Source of the DNA: Actinomyces oris
GTDB taxonomy: Bacteria > Actinomycetota > Actinomycetes > Actinomycetales > Actinomycetaceae
Direction of reading: 5' to 3'
Assembly (NCBI RefSeq): GCF_006546825.1
Contig: NZ_VICC01000001.1
Location: forward strand, 312,191 to 376,190
Length of the DNA stretch: 64,000 nucleotides
Position numbers and translations under genes: made by a program. The notes under the pieces are model-generated. The model had not been told where the DNA came from, did no database searches, and saw only the letters and a program-made list of their open reading frames with translations. This document shows positions 53,027-61,519 of this stretch, piece after piece (positions within the stretch are counted from its first letter, which is position 1; each line of letters opens with the position of its first letter).

Positions 53027-53953
53027 TCAGGCCTGCAGAGTGGTCAGATAGTGCTCGGCGTCCAGGGCCGCTCGGCAGCCGGACCCGGCCGCCGTGATCG
53101 CCTGCTGGTAGGTGGGGTCGGCGACGTCACCGCAGGCGAAGACCCCGGGGATGCGGGTGCGCTGAGAAGGCGCTTCGACCTTGATGTAGCCGGCCTCGTC
53201 GAGCTCGAGGACGTCGGCGACGAGCTCGCTGCGCGGCACCTGTCCGATGGCGACGAACAGACCCGTGGCCTCGAGCCGGCGGCGGTCCCCGGTGACGGTG
53301 TCCTCCAGGGTGACGCCGGTCAGCGAGTCCTCACCGTCGAGCTCGACGACTCGCGAGTTCCAGGCGAAGGAGATCTTCGGGTCCTCCTGGGCGCGCTTGG
53401 CCATGACGGCCGAGGCGCGCAACTCGTCGCGGCGGTGGACCACCGTCACGGAGCGGGCGAAGCGGGTCAGGAAGGTGGCCTCCTCCATGGCCGAGTCCCC
53501 ACCACCGACGACGACGATGTCCTGGTCCTTGAAGAAGAACCCGTCGCAGGTGGCGCAGTAGGACACGCCGTGGCCGGAGAGGCGCTCCTCCCCGTCGATG
53601 CCCAGGTGCCGGTACTCCGAGCCGGTGGAGATGATGACGGTGCGGGCCTCGTAGACGCCGTCAGAGGTGGTGATGCGCTTGACGTCGCCCTCCAGCTCGA
53701 GGGCGGTGACGTCCTCGTAGCGGATGTCGGCACCGAAACGCTCGGCCTGCTCCTGCATCTGGGTCATGAGCTCAGGGCCCATGATGCCCGTGACGAAGCC
53801 GGGGTAGTTCTCCACCTCGGTGGTGTTCATCAGGGCACCGCCGGCAGTCACCGAACCGGCCAGGATGACCGGATTGAGCTGGGCGCGGGCCGCGTAGATG
53901 GCAGCTGTGTAGCCGGCGGGACCGGAGCCGACGATGACGACGTCGTGAATCAT
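53027..53953 (-). CDS. trxB: thioredoxin reductase
   Basis: 308 residues. The FAD site is IVGSGPAGYTAAIYAARAQL, the redox-active pair is CATC in VSYCATCDGFF (about 137-140), and the NADPH site is VVVGGGDSAMEEA. CGDV near the C-terminus completes the FAD site. It passes electrons from NADPH to thioredoxin. AGGAG precedes the ATG. A candidate SigR/SigH-type promoter lies about 50 bp upstream. Confidence 0.97.
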   Translation of the reverse strand: MIHDVVIVGSGPAGYTAAIYAARAQLNPVILAGSVTAGGALMNTTEVENYPGFVTGIMGPELMTQMQEQAERFGADIRYEDVTALELEGDVKRITTSDGVYEARTVIISTGSEYRHLGIDGEERLSGHGVSYCATCDGFFFKDQDIVVVGGGDSAMEEATFLTRFARSVTVVHRRDELRASAVMAKRAQEDPKISFAWNSRVVELDGEDSLTGVTLEDTVTGDRRRLEATGLFVAIGQVPRSELVADVLELDEAGYIKVEAPSQRTRIPGVFACGDVADPTYQQAITAAGSGCRAALDAEHYLTTLQA

Positions 53954-54003
53954 GACTCTCCTGACGAGCGGATAGGGGGCCGCAGTGCGCGGCTACCTGA
54001 GGT

Positions 54004-54030
54004 AACTGGTTACCAGTACGGCCTGTTCCC
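54004..54030 (-). promoter_or_regulatory. SigR/SigH-type promoter upstream of trxBA
   Basis: On the minus strand GGGAAC (54030-54025) and GTT (54006-54004) are separated by exactly 18 bp. This matches the GGAAY-N18-GTT pattern recognised by SigR of Streptomyces and SigH of mycobacteria during disulfide stress. trxB-trxA is their standard target. A palindrome GGTAAC-TG-GTTACC (54001-54014) overlaps the -10 part. Confidence 0.6.
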
Positions 54031-54040
54031 AGGGAAGGTC

Positions 54041-57000
54041 CTATTTGATTGTGACCTCAGTCACTGTTGCCTTGTAGGGGAACTCGGTCGGATCACTGTT
54101 CTTGGGCAGCTGGGTCACCCTGATGACGATGGTGTCGACCTCCTGGGGGTTGTCGACCTTGAGGGTGGTGCTTCCCGAGGTGAAGGCGCCCTCGGCGAGG
54201 ACCGTACCGCCGCCTGCGTTGCTGAGGTCCGTGGCGCGGATCTCAAGATGTCCGCCCTCGTTGGTTCCCTGCAAGTCGATCTCAGAGACCTTGGCGCGGC
54301 TCTTGAGCTTGATCTCGATGTCGATCGGCTGGAGCAGCTCTGGACTGCTGCTGTTGTGGGAGAACCAGGCGTGGCTCGTGTCCCCGTCAGCCAGGTACTG
54401 CTGGTTGTTGGCCTGTTGCGTGCTCAGGTTGTTGACCACGTTGACACCGGCGATCTCGGGCTTGGCCTCAGCCGGCTGTGGCGCGGGCTGCTGTCCGCCG
54501 CCGCCGTTCTCCTGGGCATTGGCCGAGGGGACGGTGTCAGCGGCCGCGCGGTCCTTGTCCGCGAAGGGGATGCCGATCGTCTGGTACACGATGTAGCTGG
54601 CCACCACGAGCAAGACGATGACCATGAGGAAGAAGGTGACCAGGACCGAGCTGGTCGTGCGCTGCTCGCGGCGAGCGGCCTCGGGGTCGATCTCCTCGTC
54701 CTCATCGTCATCGAAGGCCGGGAAGCTGCCGGTGAAGGGCTCGGCCGGGACCGGCGCCGGCCCGGGAACGGTCTCGGAGGCGGTCGACAGGACGTTCGGG
54801 ATCGGGTTCGTCGGCCCGGTGACCTGGACGTAGACGTCGTCGGTGGACTGCTCCTGCGCAGCCGCCGACTCCGGCAGCTGCGGATCAGGAGCCTGCGGGG
54901 CCGGTGCTGCGGCAGCCGAGGCCGCCTCGATGACGGCAGTCTGCTCGGCCGGTGTGTCGGAGGCGGTGGGCACGACGGACGGTGCCGGCTCCGGCTGAAC
55001 CGGTGCGGGTGCCGTTTGCCCCGCCGGTGCGCTGACCGTGGTGCTCTTGCCCGCACCGCTGCGCCGCAGCCGGTCCAGGACTCCGCGCGCCGCGTTGGCG
55101 ACACCGGCTCCCGCGGCACTGACGGCGGCCGAGGCACCTGCGGCACCGCCACCAGTGGCGCCGCCGCTCGGCGAGGGGTGCTGGGACGAGGGGCGCTGCG
55201 CCGGCCCGGACTCGTGGTAGCCGGCCACCTGGTCCCAGGTGCCCAGTGAGCGCGCCACCTCAGCGGCGGAGATGGGGGGCTGGCTGCTCCAGGTGCGTTC
55301 GCACAGCTCGTCCAGGACCGGGTCGATTCCCGGCACGAGCGTGGAGGGCTTGACCGGGACACCGCCCAGTCGAGGTGCGGAGGGAATACCCGGCCGCTTG
55401 CCCGGCCACCGGCCGGTCAGGCCGTAGTACAGGATCTCCACTAGGGAGCGGGCGTCGGCACGGTCCGCGGCCGACGGGTCATGGCCGGCGACCCGGCTCT
55501 CCAGATCGAGGGCGGCGGCCTCAATGCCCAGGCCACTGACCTTCACCGTACCGTCGGGAAGAACGCGGATGGACTCCGGCGACAGGTTGAGGTGGTGCAG
55601 TCCCCGGCGAGCACCGGCGTCCAGCGCCTGCGCGGTCTCACCGATGATGGCGCGCGCCTGCGCCGGGGGCATGCCCCGGGAGACCAAGGAGGAGAAGGTC
55701 CTTCCGGTCAGCGGCTCGGTGACGATGACGGAGGGTTCGGCGCGCTCGACGTCATAGACCTGCTGGAGACGCTGGTCCTCGACCAGGACCGCCCTGCTGG
55801 CCGACTCCAGGACGTTGTCACGATGAAGCGTCGCGTCGGTGAGAACCAGGATCGTGACGTCTCGATCCAGGATCGTGTCGACGCCACGGTGCCTGACAAT
55901 GCGCGGCAGGGTGGTGGACAGCGTTCCCAGGAGCCCGTAGCGACCACTGCCGATCGGCGTCGCCTCCGACATGCGTCTCCTTCCTTGAGATGGTTGTCCA
56001 TCTGAACCAGTTGACCCCATCGTAACTGTCCGCGGGCTCCAGACCGGGGTGATGTGGCCGGTGTGGGCAGAGCTGTGTGACGAGTGGGTGGCGGAGCGCC
56101 CTGTGGCCCCCCGCGACGGGGGAATGCTGGCTGGCAGCGACGGCGGGATACTCCCGGGTGCGTCGGCTGGGACGTGCCCCGGGGTGGGCCAGTGGTGGGA
56201 GGAGCCGGCTGCGGCATCGGCGCTCGGTGGCGGCGGTGCGGCCGCAGCCTGCGAGGGTGCCGGTGGTGGCGGTGCGAGACGCTGGACGGGCTGCCCGTGG
56301 TGAGGGTGGCCCGCCGCGGCCTGCGAGGGGTGGCCGGCTGCGGGCTGGGACCCCATTTGACCCGGCTGTCCCCAGGAGCGGGTCTGGGCCTGAGCAGGCG
56401 GCGGCGGTGCGGGCGGAATCGCTTGAGCACCCCCGGAGGTGTAGCCAACAGCACCATGCGCCGTCGTCCCCGTTGAAAAACCGGAGAGGCCTGAGGCCGC
56501 CTGAGCCGGCGGCGGCGGGGGTGCAGGCGTCTGGACGGCCGCCATCTGAGCGGTTGCCTGGGTCTGCGGCTGCGCCGGTGACAACCAGGCCGCAGCCGCC
56601 AGGACCGCTCGCCCGGGGGCGCCGGGCAGACGCCGACCGAGCGTGGACAGGATCCGCGAGAAGGGCCGGAAGGCGACTGTGATCTCCTCGATCCGGACAA
56701 TGCGCCCCATCAGCAGGTAGATGAGTGACATGACGGTGGCGACCACGGCGATGTGTCCGAGTGCCGCGGTCATGTTGGCCAGGGAGGAGTCGGCGTCGAT
56801 GTCACCGAGCATCGTGTTGAGCAGGATCCCGACGACGACCGCGGGCGCCACCGCCATGATGAGACGCAGGTGGGTGGTGACGATCTTGCGGCCGTCGAGG
56901 CTGGGCAGGTGGGAGCGCATCATGGGGATGACCACCACGCAGCCCCCGATCTGGCTGATCGTGTTGGCCGCGCCCGCCCAGGTCATCCAGTGGTTGGCCG

Positions 57001-58336
57001 GGGCGACGAAGTAGGCCAGGACGCACAGGATCACGGGGATGACGCCGACGACGACGTCGGCCAGCAGCAGCCGCTTGGTATCGGAGTAGGCCAGCATCAC
57101 CCGCTGGGTCCCGAACCAGATCCCCTGCGGGACGATGCCCAGTGCCAGAGCGATGAGCATGGGGGCGCTGGCCTGGGCCTCGGGCAGGGAGATCGAGGGG
57201 GTGAAGAGCTGCAGGGCCGGGACGGCCAGGACGCAGATGCCCGCGGTGGCCAGCACCGTGAAGACGCCCGCCGAGCGCAGCCCCAAGGAGAGGTCCTCGC
57301 GCACGCCGGCCGCGTCCCCGGCCGCGGCCTTCTCACTCATCCGGGTGAACAGGGCCGTGATGATGGAGGTGACCACGAGGGACTGGGGCAGCATGTACAC
57401 CAGGTAGGCGTTGAGCCACATGGTCGTGGAGGGCACGATGACGTTCGCGTACTCGGGCTGCTCGGAGGCCGTGACCGCGTAGGAGCCCAGGTTGGAGGTG
57501 ATCCAGTTGCTCAGACTGGCCACGCCCACCCCGGCCAGCGCCCACAGGGCCACCTTGACGGTCTTGCCCAGCCCCAGGCCCCGCACCCCGAAGATGATGC
57601 GCGGCCGGAACCCGGAGCGCACCAGGGGGATGTAGAGGATCAGCGCCTGGACCGCGATGCCCAGGGTCGTCGTCGCCCCGATGAGGGTGATCCGGCCCCA
57701 GTCCCAGACCTCTGCGCTTTCACCGGCGGTGTAGCGGCCGTAGATATGGAGGTAGAACAGGATCGAGGCGATCGAGATGATGTTGTTGAGCACCGGCGAC
57801 CACATGTAGGGCCCGAAGCTCGAGCGGGCGTTGAGCACCTGCCCCCACAGGGCGTACAGGCCGTAGAAGAAGACCTGCGGCATGAACCAGAACGCGAAGG
57901 CGAAGGACAGCGCTCGCCACTGCCCCTGGGCCAAGGAGTTGGCGTTGAGGGTGAAGATGAGGGGCGCGGCCGCGGTCGCGATGCACGTGACCGCCAGCAT
58001 GAGCGTGGCCGCGGCGGTCAGGAGGCGGTTGACGACCTCCTCGCCGTTGCGCCGTCGCAGCGCCTGAACGATCTGCGGCACCAGGATCGCGTTGAGGATC
58101 CCGCCGATCATCATGTTGTACAGGTAGGTGGGCAGGTTGTTGGCCGTGTTGAAGGCGTCGGCGGCCCCCGACCCGGTGGCGCCCAGCGCCATGACGATCA
58201 GGGCGTTGCGCACCATGCCCAGAATGCGGGAGACCAGGGTCCCCGAGGCCATGATGGCCGAGGAGCGCGCCAGGGAGGCCTGGCTGCGCCCCTGGGAGGA
58301 GGATCGCCCGATCCGTACACGCTTGATGATGCTCAT
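54041..58336 (-). CDS. murJ: MurJ lipid II flippase fused to a pseudokinase and an extracellular domain
   Basis: 1,431 residues. Residues about 25-560 are MurJ with 14 membrane helices (LVSRILGMVRNALIVMALG near the start), which moves lipid II across the membrane. A 200-residue Pro/Ala/Gln-rich linker follows. Residues about 789-1010 are a kinase-like domain in which the catalytic Asp of HRD is replaced (HHLNLSPESIRV) and DFG reads SGLG, so it is a pseudokinase. A second disordered linker, a membrane helix (about 1230-1250) and a C-terminal discoidin-like beta domain (about 1295-1431) end it. This is the mycobacterial MviN (Rv3910) design, extended by the linkers. It overlaps the DUF6049 gene by 4 bp. 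Confidence 0.92.
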   Translation of the reverse strand: MSIIKRVRIGRSSSQGRSQASLARSSAIMASGTLVSRILGMVRNALIVMALGATGSGAADAFNTANNLPTYLYNMMIGGILNAILVPQIVQALRRRNGEEVVNRLLTAAATLMLAVTCIATAAAPLIFTLNANSLAQGQWRALSFAFAFWFMPQVFFYGLYALWGQVLNARSSFGPYMWSPVLNNIISIASILFYLHIYGRYTAGESAEVWDWGRITLIGATTTLGIAVQALILYIPLVRSGFRPRIIFGVRGLGLGKTVKVALWALAGVGVASLSNWITSNLGSYAVTASEQPEYANVIVPSTTMWLNAYLVYMLPQSLVVTSIITALFTRMSEKAAAGDAAGVREDLSLGLRSAGVFTVLATAGICVLAVPALQLFTPSISLPEAQASAPMLIALALGIVPQGIWFGTQRVMLAYSDTKRLLLADVVVGVIPVILCVLAYFVAPANHWMTWAGAANTISQIGGCVVVIPMMRSHLPSLDGRKIVTTHLRLIMAVAPAVVVGILLNTMLGDIDADSSLANMTAALGHIAVVATVMSLIYLLMGRIVRIEEITVAFRPFSRILSTLGRRLPGAPGRAVLAAAAWLSPAQPQTQATAQMAAVQTPAPPPPPAQAASGLSGFSTGTTAHGAVGYTSGGAQAIPPAPPPPAQAQTRSWGQPGQMGSQPAAGHPSQAAAGHPHHGQPVQRLAPPPPAPSQAAAAPPPPSADAAAGSSHHWPTPGHVPADAPGSIPPSLPASIPPSRGATGRSATHSSHSSAHTGHITPVWSPRTVTMGSTGSDGQPSQGRRRMSEATPIGSGRYGLLGTLSTTLPRIVRHRGVDTILDRDVTILVLTDATLHRDNVLESASRAVLVEDQRLQQVYDVERAEPSVIVTEPLTGRTFSSLVSRGMPPAQARAIIGETAQALDAGARRGLHHLNLSPESIRVLPDGTVKVSGLGIEAAALDLESRVAGHDPSAADRADARSLVEILYYGLTGRWPGKRPGIPSAPRLGGVPVKPSTLVPGIDPVLDELCERTWSSQPPISAAEVARSLGTWDQVAGYHESGPAQRPSSQHPSPSGGATGGGAAGASAAVSAAGAGVANAARGVLDRLRRSGAGKSTTVSAPAGQTAPAPVQPEPAPSVVPTASDTPAEQTAVIEAASAAAAPAPQAPDPQLPESAAAQEQSTDDVYVQVTGPTNPIPNVLSTASETVPGPAPVPAEPFTGSFPAFDDDEDEEIDPEAARREQRTTSSVLVTFFLMVIVLLVVASYIVYQTIGIPFADKDRAAADTVPSANAQENGGGGQQPAPQPAEAKPEIAGVNVVNNLSTQQANNQQYLADGDTSHAWFSHNSSSPELLQPIDIEIKLKSRAKVSEIDLQGTNEGGHLEIRATDLSNAGGGTVLAEGAFTSGSTTLKVDNPQEVDTIVIRVTQLPKNSDPTEFPYKATVTEVTIK
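55970..55986 (-). promoter_or_regulatory. strong internal ribosome-binding site and ATG before the pseudokinase domain
   Basis: AAGGAAGGAGACGCATG lies in frame within murJ. The ATG at 55972 is residue 789, exactly where the pseudokinase domain begins. It would give a separate protein of 643 residues (pseudokinase, membrane helix, outer domain). Confidence 0.5.
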
Positions 58337-60810
58337 GCCGTCTCCTGTGCAGCCGGGGCCACAGCGGTGCGGCGGCCTCGTCGTACTGTCCTCACCGTAC
58401 CGGTCACCACGATGGCGACCAGGACCCCGACGATGACTCCGGTACCGCGTCCCTCCCAGTCGGCGCGCACGCGCATGTTGACGGTGGTGGGGGTGCCCAC
58501 GGTGGTGCCGTCGGCGGCGAGCACCTGCACCGTCAGGGCGACGTCGCCGGAGCCGACGGCCTGGATCGGCACTGTGACCTTGGCCTGCTGGTGGGCCGGG
58601 ACCCGCACGGTGGTGGTGCGCGGGACCTGGAGTCGCTTGTTGTTCGAGACCAGGTAGACCTGAACCGTCACGTCCTGGTTCAGGGAGGAGGTGATGCGCA
58701 CCGGCAGCTGGGCCTCGGAGCTGATGACGTTGATGGTCGACGACGGCACCGCGGCCAGCGAGGAGGTGACGCCGGCGCCGGCCGCCTCAGCATAGGGGAT
58801 CTGGGCATTGCGGCTCTTGGGGTCGGAGCGCCAGGACGCTGAGGAGACCACCGTCTCCAGGCTGGTGTAGTCGCCCAGGAGGGCGGCCGGCTCGGAAAGC
58901 ACTGAGGAGATCGACTGCAAGGTCGTGGCGGTACGGCCGGCGGCGGCGAGGGTGTCGGCGGACAGCTCGTCGACGTCGATCACCGTCTCCGGCGTCTCGG
59001 AGCGATCGATCCGAGAGGTGCCCTCAGCCACGGCCGAGACCTCCTGTTGGGCGCGCTCCTGGAGGGCGGACAGAGACTGGGACTGGGTCCAGGGGACTGA
59101 GCGCAGGGCGGCCACCCGCTCGCGCACGACCGATGACTGCACGGCGGAGGCGGCCCGGCGGGGCATCGCCACGACGATGTCCCGCTCCAGCGCCGGGGCC
59201 TGGCGGGCCAGGATGGCACTGTCGCTGCGCAGCAGCTGGCGGGTGTCGAGCGCGGTGGCCTGGGCGCTCTGGGTGGTCGGGGTGCCCTGATCGGAGGCAG
59301 TGGGTTTGGCGTCCTCACCGGTGAGCGCCCCCGACAGGGACTGCTCCGGGATCAGGACCGCGTGGTCCCCGGAGGCGCCCAAGCCGGAGGGGGTGTAGGT
59401 GAGGTCGTCGGACGGGGGCAAGGACTCCGGTGAGGCGATGATGGTCGAATCCGGCTGCGCCAGCGCATTGACCGTGGTGGCGTCCGTGACGCTGGAGGCC
59501 AACCAGGACACCGACGTCGGGGCCCCCACCTTGACGATGGCCGACTCCTGGGTGCGCCGTGCGGCGGTCTCGATGAGGCTCGTCTGCTGCAGGTGCGCCA
59601 GGGCCGCGGTGTCGGAGTCGCCCCATGGCAGAGCCACGAGGCTGTCGGTGTGGATGGCCCGCGCGAGAGCCGCGGAGAGCTGGATGACCTCGTTGGAGAC
59701 TTGAGACGTCTTCTTGTCCGACGGCGACGTCGCGGTGCCCCCAGTCTGCGGGGACGGGGCGGCGCTCGCCGAGGGGGCCGGCGTCGACGGCGTGGTCGGG
59801 GCCGACGACGCGGAGGAGTCGGCGCTCTGGGGCGCCTGAGGGGAGGCGTCCGGCGTGGAGGGCTGGGAGCTGCTGTTGCGGGCGGCCTGCTCGAGGCTGG
59901 CCGTGGTGACACCGAGGGCCTCGATCAGTGCCGGGTCGACGGCGACCACGACGCCGTCGCCGGCCATGCTCACCAGGCCCAGGACCCGGTTGTGGATGCG
60001 ACTGAGGGCCTCCGTGCGCTCCTGGGTATGCGGGGCGGACAGCACCGCCATCTCCTGAGCGGAGGCGGTCACCGGCAGGAAGACGGTCATGCGCACCGGC
60101 GCGACGGAGGTGCCGCTGTCCCACACGAGGATGCTGCGGTCCTGGGCCAGGGAGACGTCCTGGGTCGCCAGGGCGACGGAGACGCCGCGCGGCCCCCACT
60201 GGTCAGTGCTGTCCAGCGGCAGCTCGTCGGCGGGAATGGTGATGGAGAACTGGGAGACGCCCCCCGGCTGGAGGTCGTGACCCAGTGGGACCGTGAAGGG
60301 GTCGGACAGTCCCGACTCGTCGGTCCCGGTCAGCCACTTGCTCAGGCCCCGACTCGTGGCCTCCGTGGATCGCTGCACCCGCGTCACCAGGTCCGCCCCG
60401 GTGATGGTCTGAGCGGTTCCGTTGGTGATGGTGCCGGTCAGGTTGAGGTCCTGGTCGCTGTGGAGCACCTCGGGGGCCATGGCGTCGATGCTCACGGTCA
60501 CCTGGTTGGTGGTCTTGTCCTTCTCCGCCGGGGCGGATGGGGCGGCCGTCGTCGAGGCCGACGTCGCGGACGGCTTCGCCAAAGCTGCCGGGGCGGCCGG
60601 GGCAATCTCAGCGGAGAGCCCGGCGGACTGCGCGAGCGGGAGTGTGCCGGAGCCCTGGTCCGCCTCGGCCACGGGCAGGGCGGCCACCGGCCACAGCACC
60701 AGGCCGGCCACCCCCAGTAGGGCGGCAATGGTCACCATCGCCCTGCTCCGCAGCCGGGAGCCCAGCGTGGTGACCACCTTCGCGTACACAGAGGCGGCGG
60801 TGCCCGTCAT
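58333..60810 (-). CDS. DUF6049 family secreted/membrane protein (Rv3909-like)
   Basis: 825 residues from ATG 60810, overlapping the Nudix stop as ATGA. An N-terminal signal/membrane segment (about 28-50) precedes a Ser/Ala/Pro-rich stretch. A large extracellular region follows with beta-rich domains and a disordered Ser/Pro/Thr-rich insertion (about 315-375). One membrane helix near the C-terminus (VIVGVLVAIVVTGTV) precedes a basic tail. In mycobacteria the equivalent gene (Rv3909) lies between mutT4 and mviN. The function is not known. The tight overlaps with both neighbours point to shared regulation with lipid II flipping. Confidence 0.85.
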   Translation of the reverse strand: MTGTAASVYAKVVTTLGSRLRSRAMVTIAALLGVAGLVLWPVAALPVAEADQGSGTLPLAQSAGLSAEIAPAAPAALAKPSATSASTTAAPSAPAEKDKTTNQVTVSIDAMAPEVLHSDQDLNLTGTITNGTAQTITGADLVTRVQRSTEATSRGLSKWLTGTDESGLSDPFTVPLGHDLQPGGVSQFSITIPADELPLDSTDQWGPRGVSVALATQDVSLAQDRSILVWDSGTSVAPVRMTVFLPVTASAQEMAVLSAPHTQERTEALSRIHNRVLGLVSMAGDGVVVAVDPALIEALGVTTASLEQAARNSSSQPSTPDASPQAPQSADSSASSAPTTPSTPAPSASAAPSPQTGGTATSPSDKKTSQVSNEVIQLSAALARAIHTDSLVALPWGDSDTAALAHLQQTSLIETAARRTQESAIVKVGAPTSVSWLASSVTDATTVNALAQPDSTIIASPESLPPSDDLTYTPSGLGASGDHAVLIPEQSLSGALTGEDAKPTASDQGTPTTQSAQATALDTRQLLRSDSAILARQAPALERDIVVAMPRRAASAVQSSVVRERVAALRSVPWTQSQSLSALQERAQQEVSAVAEGTSRIDRSETPETVIDVDELSADTLAAAGRTATTLQSISSVLSEPAALLGDYTSLETVVSSASWRSDPKSRNAQIPYAEAAGAGVTSSLAAVPSSTINVISSEAQLPVRITSSLNQDVTVQVYLVSNNKRLQVPRTTTVRVPAHQQAKVTVPIQAVGSGDVALTVQVLAADGTTVGTPTTVNMRVRADWEGRGTGVIVGVLVAIVVTGTVRTVRRGRRTAVAPAAQETA

Positions 60811-61316
60811 CCATCCCCCACCAGGATGTCCCAGGCCGCGGCCACGATACGGCGCTCGTTGGGGTAGGCCAGGCGATGGGAGACGTCGTCGAGGGCGACC
60901 CACTCGACGTCCTCGGCCTCATGGTCCGGGTCGTTCTCCGTGGTCAGCGTGCCGCTGACCGCCTCCAGCAGGAAGTGGTGCACCACCTTGTGGACGCGGT
61001 GCTCGTGGCCGGCGAACCAGTAGTCGATGGTCGCCAGGTGGCGAAGAACCCGACCGGTGATCCCGGTCTCCTCCATGATCTCGCGGACTGCGGCCTGCTC
61101 GGGGGTCTCGGCGCCCTCCAGGTGCCCCTTGGGCAGGCACCACTCCAGGCGCCCGCCCCGGTTGCGCCGGGCGATGACCGCGGTGAAGGCCTGCCCGTTC
61201 TGAACGTCGACGACCAGGCCGCCGGCACTGGTCTCATTGACGATGGGCAGGGCGCGTGCACTCGCCCGGTGGGCCGGGTTTCCGGCGCGGGGCGTGCGAG
61301 TGCGTGGAGAGGGCAT
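60807..61316 (-). CDS. Nudix hydrolase (MutT4-like)
   Basis: 169 residues. The Nudix box is complete: G-x5-E, then REIMEETGI (about residues 64-86), with the catalytic REUxEExGU pattern intact. The N-terminal 25 residues are basic. SAGGLVVDVQNG and LEWCLPKGHLEG are typical of the MutT/Ap4A-type subfamily that sits first in the mutT4-Rv3909-mviN cluster of actinobacteria. The substrate may be an oxidised or dinucleoside polyphosphate. It is the first gene of the operon and is divergent from the CCA-adding/poly(A) polymerase gene. Confidence 0.9.
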   Translation of the reverse strand: MPSPRTRTPRAGNPAHRASARALPIVNETSAGGLVVDVQNGQAFTAVIARRNRGGRLEWCLPKGHLEGAETPEQAAVREIMEETGITGRVLRHLATIDYWFAGHEHRVHKVVHHFLLEAVSGTLTTENDPDHEAEDVEWVALDDVSHRLAYPNERRIVAAAWDILVGDG

Positions 61317-61519
61317 GGGGACACTCTAGGGCGTCCGGGCCGCCGGGCGCCGCTGGCCGAGTACGTCGTCGCACACAACTGCGCCATCCGCGGACGGACG
61401 TGAGGGGGCGACGGCGGTCGGTGGCGGCCGTGGCCGGGGTGCGGGATGGTCCTCACCACAGGGCGGCGGAGGCCGAGGACGACGGCGCACCGGTGAGGGT
61501 TCATGGCAGGCTTGGGCCG

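Noticed and set aside
53954-54040. A remnant of sigM between murJ and trxB
   Set aside because: Only 87 bp separate the genes, and they hold a promoter-like sequence rather than any decayed coding region.
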